Origin: Isotricha intestinalis
Taxonomy: Eukaryota > Ciliophora > Litostomatea > Vestibuliferida > Isotrichidae
Direction: 5' to 3'
DNA: 46,652 nucleotides
NCBI GenBank assembly: GCA_023807065.1
Contig: JAJJLU010003603.1
Location: forward strand, 1-46,652
Below, one piece after another: positions 41,459-46,652 of the stretch. A program made the position numbers and the translations under genes. Within the stretch, counting starts at the first letter, position 1, and every line of letters starts with the position of its first letter. Below the pieces are notes generated by a model. The model was not told the origin of the DNA and ran no database searches. It saw only the letters and a program-made list of their open reading frames with translations.

Positions 41459-41954
41459 ATGATAGAATTAAAGTTATCAACATATAGAAATGAAAGCATG
41501 AATAATCATTTATTATCAGATGAAATGAAAATAATAATATTAAAAATTGGTGTTTTACTCAAAGAAAATAAAAATCATATTTCTTCAAAAAAATGAAGAT
41601 AAACAAAAAAAAACTTTTTAAAGTTTTTATCGAAAATTTAATATGAAAATTAAATAAAATTACCAAATTTTTCATGGATAATGAATAATGAAAATAAAAA
41701 AGTAAACAGATTAATTAAAAAAAATAGAAGAATAATAAAAGTCTAAAACTAATTCAAAATATAAAATCTAAAAGAAAAAATATAATAGTTCAGAAAATGT
41801 TTTTGGGAAAAAAGCTTTTTTTAATAATTAATCTAAATTAAATAAAGGAGAAAATAATTTTCATTGCATTTAAAATAGAACTTCCTATAAATTTTTTCAA
41901 CTTCAGAATTATACATCAACATATAGGAAAAATAAATAGAAGTATTTTTAATAA
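41459..41954 (+). pseudogene. Gene remnant read only if TAA/TAG = Gln
   Basis: A 1.0-kb gap holds a plus-strand frame that opens with ATG (MIELKLSTYRNESMNNHLLS, then DEMKIIILKIGVLLKENKNH) for 45 codons, shifts frame once in an A run near 41595, and continues as NEDKQKKTF(taa)SFYRKFNMKIK(taa)NY, TD(taa)LKKIEE(taa)(taa)KSKTNSKYKI and NSSENVFGKKAFFNN(taa)SK, LNKGENNFHCI(taa)NRTSY, FFQLQNYTSTYRKNK(tag)KYF, closing on TAA TAA. About eleven stops sit where Gln fits; four CAA/CAG remain, and one TGA interrupts. Lys/Asn/Ser-rich composition matches intact unknown genes of the window. No family recognised. Confidence 0.5.
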
Positions 41955-42088
41955 TTTTTTTTTTTTGTTATATCTTTTATAAACCGTTAAATAAAAATTA
42001 TTATATTACTAAAAAACTTTATAAACAAAATAAAATAAAAATTTCAACTTTCAAAAAAAAAAAATTAAATAATTATTATTATGATTCA

Positions 42089-42703
42089 TTATTGATTGTT
42101 TTCATTTTGATTATTATTAACATTCCTTTCATTCATATTTTGATAAGTTTCATTTAATCTTTTTCTTTCTTCATTTTCTAAATTTATTTTTTTGGAACTG
42201 TTACCATCAATACTAATTGATTTATTACTTTGAATAGTATTACTAATAGTATCATTTTTTCTTGTTAAATCAATTCCATAATAATTCATTTCTTTTTGTC
42301 TTAATCTTTGAAGTAATTCATTAATATATTCTTCTTGATTTTGATTTGTATTTGATAAAAATTCTATATGTTGAACTTCTTCATTTAATTTTGAATACAA
42401 TTTATTATTTTCTTTATAATAAAATTCTAATTTTGAATTAACATCTTGAAAGTCATTTTGTAATTTTGCATATGTATCATAAAATTTCCTATTTGAATAT
42501 TGAATATTCTTAATTGAATTTAATATTAATTCTATTTCATTTTCAAATGTTGATATAAATTGACCAATCATTGTTCTAAATTTTTTAAAATCTTCCATTG
42601 AGTTTATTGAATAAAATATTGATTTTATATCATTTATTTTTATTAATTCATTTTCCATTGTTAAAAGTTCATTATCAATTAATAAATGATCATTGTCAAA
42701 CAT
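42089..42703 (-). CDS. Small coiled-coil protein of unknown function
   Basis: 204 residues. Mostly helical: residues 10-60 (LTMENELIKINDIKSIFYSI; FKKFRTMIGQFISTFENEIE) and a coiled coil to about 150 (YAKLQNDFQDVNSKLEFYYK; LNEEVQHIEFLSNTNQNQEE). The tail is Asn/Ser-rich. No family recognised. It lies just downstream of the kinase gene on the same strand, 100 bp apart; in eukaryotes this says little about function. Confidence 0.75.
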   Translation of the reverse strand: MFDNDHLLIDNELLTMENELIKINDIKSIFYSINSMEDFKKFRTMIGQFISTFENEIELILNSIKNIQYSNRKFYDTYAKLQNDFQDVNSKLEFYYKENNKLYSKLNEEVQHIEFLSNTNQNQEEYINELLQRLRQKEMNYYGIDLTRKNDTISNTIQSNKSISIDGNSSKKINLENEERKRLNETYQNMNERNVNNNQNENNQ

Positions 42704-42803
42704 TTTTAATTTATATATTTTATTTTTTTTAAAAATTAAAACAAAAAAAATTTAAAATTATTATTTTTAATTATTCAAAAATTTATTATACACATAAATT
42801 GGA

Positions 42804-44081
42804 TTAAATCTTATTTTTTGTTTTTTTTGTTTTCTCAGTATGAAGATTATAAGTATTTGTAAAATTTGTATTTTCTAATTGAGAAGGAGTTTTAGGTTCT
42901 TCATCTATATTATTATATTTAAATTGTATATTATTATCATTGTCATAATAAATTTTGACTGTTTCTTCATTAAATTCATCATTTATTTCTACTTTATTTA
43001 TTTTTCTCTTTTTATCAATATTATTATTTAATAACTTTTCTAATAAATCATCAATTCTTTTTTTTCTTTTATCAATTTTTTCTCCTATGAATGATTTACT
43101 TTTTCTTAAATTTTTATTACCAAAAAAATTTTTTTTTTCCCAATAATTTAAAAAGGATAAATAATTAACATTTTGAAAATCTTTTTTTAAAGAATAAAGA
43201 TCATATTTATCATTAGTATCATTAATCCAAGGATCATTTAATAATAATTCTTCAGCAGAAGGTCTTTCATTAATATCAATATTAAGAACTTTATCAATAA
43301 AATCAATACAACCTTTTGTAATTAATAGATCATATTTTCGAGGAATTATATATTTTCTTTCTTTAATAGATTTAAATAAATCTTCACATGAATGTCCATC
43401 AAAAGGTAAATTTCCCGTAAGCATTATATAAGTAATTACACCAATTGACCAAATATCAGCTTTTTTATTATATCCTATTGTTTGAGAATATAAATTATTT
43501 AAAATATTTGGATCCATAAATACAGGAGTTCCTAAAATACTTTCTGCTTTTTCATTTTTTTCTAAATATCTTGCAAAACCAAAATCGATAATTTTAATTT
43601 GAGCTTTCTTAATTTTTTTTAATATTAAATCTTCTTGATTTTCATAATTAAATATTATATTATCTAATTTTAAATCTCTATGAATTATGTTCTGAGAATT
43701 TAAATTTGATAATCCTTTTAAAATATTCTTTGTTATATATTTTGCGTCTTCTTCTGATAAAGGTTTTTTATCTTTATTTAGTTTATCAGTTAAAATTTGA
43801 GTTAAATTTCCTCCATTACAATATTCTTCTATTATATAGTAATTTGATATTGTGGTTTCTATTGAATAAAATTTTATTATATTTGGATGAGATTGTAAGT
43901 GCTTTAATATATACATTTCATTATTAAAATATAATCTTATTTGATTGTCTAATAATTTTTTTTTAGGTACTTTCTTAATTGCATATTTTTTATTTGTATT
44001 TTTATCTACTCCTAAATATACTTCCCCATAAGATCCATCACCAATTTTAGTTTTTAATTGAATTGAATTTGCAATTATCAT
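42804..44081 (-). CDS. Serine/threonine protein kinase (CAMK/ULK-like)
   Basis: 425 residues with a complete kinase domain at 9-290: Gly-rich loop IGDGSYGEV (13-21), ATP-binding Lys36 in YAIKKV, HRDLKLDN with catalytic Asp136 and Asn141, DFG at 166-168, activation segment ILGTPVFMDPNIL, and DIWSIGVITYIMLTGNLPF. Everything for catalysis is present. The APE motif after the activation loop reads MDP, so the Glu that normally anchors the loop is replaced; unusual but seen in divergent kinases. The 130-residue tail is basic and Asn-rich without EF hands, so it is not a CDPK. The fold resembles ULK/CAMK; no precise family. Confidence 0.9.
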   Translation of the reverse strand: MIIANSIQLKTKIGDGSYGEVYLGVDKNTNKKYAIKKVPKKKLLDNQIRLYFNNEMYILKHLQSHPNIIKFYSIETTISNYYIIEEYCNGGNLTQILTDKLNKDKKPLSEEDAKYITKNILKGLSNLNSQNIIHRDLKLDNIIFNYENQEDLILKKIKKAQIKIIDFGFARYLEKNEKAESILGTPVFMDPNILNNLYSQTIGYNKKADIWSIGVITYIMLTGNLPFDGHSCEDLFKSIKERKYIIPRKYDLLITKGCIDFIDKVLNIDINERPSAEELLLNDPWINDTNDKYDLYSLKKDFQNVNYLSFLNYWEKKNFFGNKNLRKSKSFIGEKIDKRKKRIDDLLEKLLNNNIDKKRKINKVEINDEFNEETVKIYYDNDNNIQFKYNNIDEEPKTPSQLENTNFTNTYNLHTEKTKKTKNKI

Positions 44082-44315
44082 ATTATTTTTAAATGTTTAA
44101 TTTTATTTTTTTTATTTTCAAAAAATAATGATGAATTAATAAATAGGGTTTTTAATATATTATGAAAGAAAATCTGAAATATTAAATTTAATTCATACAA
44201 AGTTTTTTATAAAAATTAATTATTAGATTAATCTTTAAAATTTTTATTTTTTTTCGAAGAAATTACTATAAAATGATTTAATAATTTAAATGAATACAAA
44301 ATTCATTTATAAAGA

Positions 44316-45020
44316 TTAAAGTAACAAAAATGTTTATTTGTAATAGAAAAATCCAATTCAAAAAGCTTGAATAGGAGTCAATGGATACATAAAATCTAAA
44401 AGAAATTCATTTTCATTTTTTAACTTTGAAAATTGGAAAATAATGTCGTTCATTAAATTAATTGATTGATAATTGTTTACAGAACTTTTAATACTTCTAT
44501 TAATAAAATTAAGAATATAACAATTAAATAGTAAAATTATAATATTACAATTTTACTTTCTGAAAATTCAAGTGTTTTGTTTATAAAAACTAATTTATTT
44601 TCTTTTTTCCCTATTCAAACATTTAATTTAATAGGACCATTTAATCCACATAATTTATCTATTTAAATGAGCATAAAATATTCGATTACATATTTTATTT
44701 TCATATTTATTTCTAAATTATTATTCATTCTTACCTAAAATATATTTTCTAAAAAATTTGCTATTATTTTTCCTATTTTTATATAATGAATTATTATTAT
44801 TGATTCTTATTAATTTCCAAAAACTACTTGTATTATTTTTTTTGCAATATAAAATATTGTTCATTGTTTCAATACAAAACTCATTTACTTATATATTAAC
44901 TAAAAAATAATTTAATATTTTACAATATGACAATGATTATAAATATAAAATAAATCTGGTTTTGTTAAATTGAATTTAATAAAAAGTTTATTCTTTTTAT
45001 CTATTATATTATTTTAAATC
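44316..45020 (-). pseudogene. Gene remnant read only if TAA/TAG = Gln and TGA = Trp
   Basis: The 1.1-kb gap upstream of the kinase gene reads as protein on the minus strand for some 235 codons. One frame gives FIKFNLTKPDLFYIYNHCHI, (tga)TIFYIAKKIIQVVFGN(taa)(taa)ES, IGKIIANFLENIF(tag)VRMNN, YVIEYFMLI(taa)IDKLCGLNG, then PIKLNV(tga)IGKKENKLVF and INKTLEFSES; after one frameshift in an A run near 44550 it goes on as CNIIILLFNCYILNFINRSI, SVNNYQSINLMNDIIFQFSK, and ENEFLLDFMYPLTPIQAF(tga)IG. Alternating hydrophobic/polar pattern and kept Gly, Pro and Cys argue for real former coding. Before the shift, two Gln remain CAA and about seven sites are TAA/TAG. No family recognised. Confidence 0.55.
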
Positions 45021-45206
45021 AAAAAAAATAAATAAATATCATATAATTTTATTATCTTTTTTTTTAATAATAATTCAACAAAAAAATATTATTTTTAAAT
45101 TAGAATTGTCTTAAGTTATAAACAATAAGAATAATCATATATTTAAATATTTTGATTTATTTTAATTAAAAAACATTAAAAAAAAATAAAAACTTTTTAA
45201 ATCCCA

Positions 45207-46358
45207 TTATTTAATATAAAAATTATTATTAGTTTCAAAAACATATCCATTACCATTTTTATTATGGAAAAAGGGAATAAACCAAACAAGAGGATTTCTC
45301 CCAAAAACATTAGTGAAATTTCTATAAGGACCCATATCATAAATATTTTTAGTTTTAGTAGAAGGAAATCTTTGTCTTTCAGAATGTTCAATAACAGTCA
45401 TTCCTTTAAATAAATTAGTCCAATTAATATAACATAACCAAAGCAAAAAAGATAACAAACCTAAATTTAATAAATAAACAGAAATAACAAACCAACATTC
45501 TCTAATACTAGTATTATAATCCATATTATAATTAACAATAGTTTCCCAATAACTTAAAGCAACTATAGAACAACAAAATATACCATAAAATTGAATTAAT
45601 AAAAATGATTTTAAATTATTAAAGCCAATACAATTTGCTAACCAAGGACAATGATGATCCATTTTTAATATACACTTTTGACATTGTCTACAATGATGTG
45701 ATCTTTCTACTTTTAATCTTAAACATGTTCCACAAAATGTCATTTTTGTTATATCAACTCCTTTATATATATCTAAATATATTTCCTTATTTGATGAACA
45801 TGATGGAGTCTCTTCAATATTTGAATTTTCCATATATGATCTCTTATTATTTTCTATTATTTCTTCATTTGTAAATTTTATATTTAATGGCTCATCTTTT
45901 AATTTATTTGCAAATTTTTTTCTTAATGTTTTTTGTAATTGGGATTTTTCACCTGAAGTTAAAGGACCTTCGAGTAAATAATCAGAAAATTTAGTTAAAA
46001 ATTTATTTTCTCCTTTTTTTGGATTCGATAATCCTAAAAGTTTATATTCTAACTCTATTGGACTTGGGAAAAAACCTGGATTTACTATTACAGTTCTTAA
46101 TAAACTTATAAATAACATTATTGCAGAAATTAAAGAAAATGCTAATAATATTTTCCCTTTTAAATGAGCTGTATTTAATGAGGATGTATGATGAAGGAAA
46201 AAATCTTCTATATTTCCATTTTCATTTGCCGTGAGTAAAAATTTTAAATATGTAAATACATATGATAAGTATACAGTTATTATTAAGGAAGTAAGAAGAA
46301 AAACTGGTAAATAAACTAGAAAATAATTCCATAATTTATTCAAAGGTGATTTTTGCAT
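45207..46358 (-). CDS. DHHC-type protein S-acyltransferase (palmitoyltransferase)
   Basis: 383 residues. Two N-terminal membrane helices (YFLVYLPVFLLTSLIITVYL; ILLAFSLISAIMLFISLL), a charged cytosolic loop of about 110 residues, then the Cys-rich domain (FCGTCLRLKVERSHHCRQCQ, KMDHHCPWLANCIGFNN), two more helices, TVIE in the place of TTxE, and a PaCCT-like segment (NFTNVFGRNPLVWFIPFF). Zinc ligands and catalytic Cys are intact. It differs from the other DHHC gene in loop length and tail, so the two are separate subfamilies. The start faces the DNAJ gene head to head across about 150 bp. Confidence 0.95.
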   Translation of the reverse strand: MQKSPLNKLWNYFLVYLPVFLLTSLIITVYLSYVFTYLKFLLTANENGNIEDFFLHHTSSLNTAHLKGKILLAFSLISAIMLFISLLRTVIVNPGFFPSPIELEYKLLGLSNPKKGENKFLTKFSDYLLEGPLTSGEKSQLQKTLRKKFANKLKDEPLNIKFTNEEIIENNKRSYMENSNIEETPSCSSNKEIYLDIYKGVDITKMTFCGTCLRLKVERSHHCRQCQKCILKMDHHCPWLANCIGFNNLKSFLLIQFYGIFCCSIVALSYWETIVNYNMDYNTSIRECWFVISVYLLNLGLLSFLLWLCYINWTNLFKGMTVIEHSERQRFPSTKTKNIYDMGPYRNFTNVFGRNPLVWFIPFFHNKNGNGYVFETNNNFYIK

Positions 46359-46512
46359 TTATTAAAAACAAAAAAAAAATTAAATAAATTATGAACGTTT
46401 TGTGAAAAATATAAAATAATAAAAATTCAATTAAAAAACCCAAAAAGAAATAAAAAGGAGAAAAAAAAAAAATTTAAAAAAAAATAAAAAAATTAAATAT
46501 TTTTATTCCAGA

Positions 46513-46652
46513 ATGTTCTTTGATGGCTTTCCCTTTGGTTCAGGTTTTGAGCAATTTACAAAACCTCAGCCTAAAAAAAACGTTAACACAACTCGTTATT
46601 ATGAGATATTAAAAGTAGATAAGAAAGCATCTCCAGAGGAGATAAGAAAATC
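46513..46652 (+). CDS. 5' end of a DNAJA-type (type I) Hsp40 co-chaperone
   Basis: The first 46 codons of a gene that runs off the window. The opening MFFDGFPFGSGFEQF followed by NTTRYYEILKVDKKASPEE is the start of the J domain (helix I and start of helix II) of DNAJA/Ydj1 proteins, which stimulate Hsp70 ATPase activity. The HPD motif would lie just past the edge. Base composition is slightly more GC-rich and codon use less biased than neighbours, as expected of a highly expressed gene. Confidence 0.9.
   Translation, partial: MFFDGFPFGSGFEQFTKPQPKKNVNTTRYYEILKVDKKASPEEIRK

Noticed and set aside
44730..44765. 22-nt intron in the 44-45 kb remnant
   Set aside because: GTAAG...TTAG joins another frame, but reading straight through keeps the better protein-like frame on both sides (NIF-stop-VRMNNNLEINMK).
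1..46652. tRNA, rRNA or telomeric repeats
   Set aside because: No GC-richer 70-90 bp cloverleaf-like segment, rRNA core or terminal G/C-rich repeats seen on either strand; both window ends lie inside genes.

Overview
The window is a gene-dense, very AT-rich piece of a protist nuclear genome. It carries about 25 protein genes on both strands, mostly 100-300 bp apart, and no RNA gene that I can see. Three genes need spliceosomal GT-AG introns to be read through, and those introns are tiny (45, 29 and 31 nt). Glutamine is written CAA in the intact genes. Stops are almost always TAA, with TGA and TAG once each, so the intact genes use the standard code. Compact genes, minute introns, a polycystin-like end, an IP3R/RyR-like channel, split cyclic-nucleotide-binding proteins and a DNAJA with an MFF-type start suggest a ciliate that kept the standard code, for example a litostome. 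This placement is inference; no rRNA or other marker is present.

Layout: 1-4.3 kb has the 3' end of a membrane protein, protein-L-isoaspartate methyltransferase, a Q/N-rich protein and a 12-TM transporter. 4.5-8.6 kb (minus) has a DHHC palmitoyltransferase, a secreted serpin and an F-box/WD40-like protein. 9.2-11.5 kb (minus) is a large Asn/Lys-rich protein that diverges from a 2201-residue IP3R/RyR-type calcium channel (11.6-18.3 kb), whose N-terminus carries a UBR-box-like zinc module instead of an IP3-binding region. 18.3-24.2 kb (plus) has a TBC RabGAP, a double cyclic-nucleotide-binding protein and a TRF4-type poly(A) polymerase. 24.3-30.1 kb has a 4-TM protein, a 16-residue-repeat protein and two unknown Lys/Asn-rich proteins. 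30.2-41.1 kb has an RNF5/RNF185-like ER RING ligase, a GAPVD1-like RasGAP-VPS9 protein, a coiled-coil protein, a small frameshifted gene, a FAM135-type lipase with a +1 frameshift and a TPR protein. 42.1-46.65 kb has a coiled-coil protein, a Ser/Thr kinase, a second DHHC enzyme and the start of a DNAJA chaperone.

Functionally the window is a housekeeping mix with a lean toward membrane traffic and signalling: two palmitoyltransferases, a RabGAP, a Rab5-type GEF, a calcium-release channel, cAMP/cGMP binding and a kinase. No operon-like system is evident.

The most unusual signal lies between the genes. Four long gaps (8.7-9.1, 28.9-29.3, 41.5-42.0 and 44.3-45.0 kb) read as protein only if TAA/TAG are taken as Gln and TGA as Trp, usually with one or two frameshifts. 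The simplest reading is decayed genes under C-to-T and G-to-A pressure (CAA to TAA, TGG to TGA). A minority reading is genes decoded with reassigned stops.
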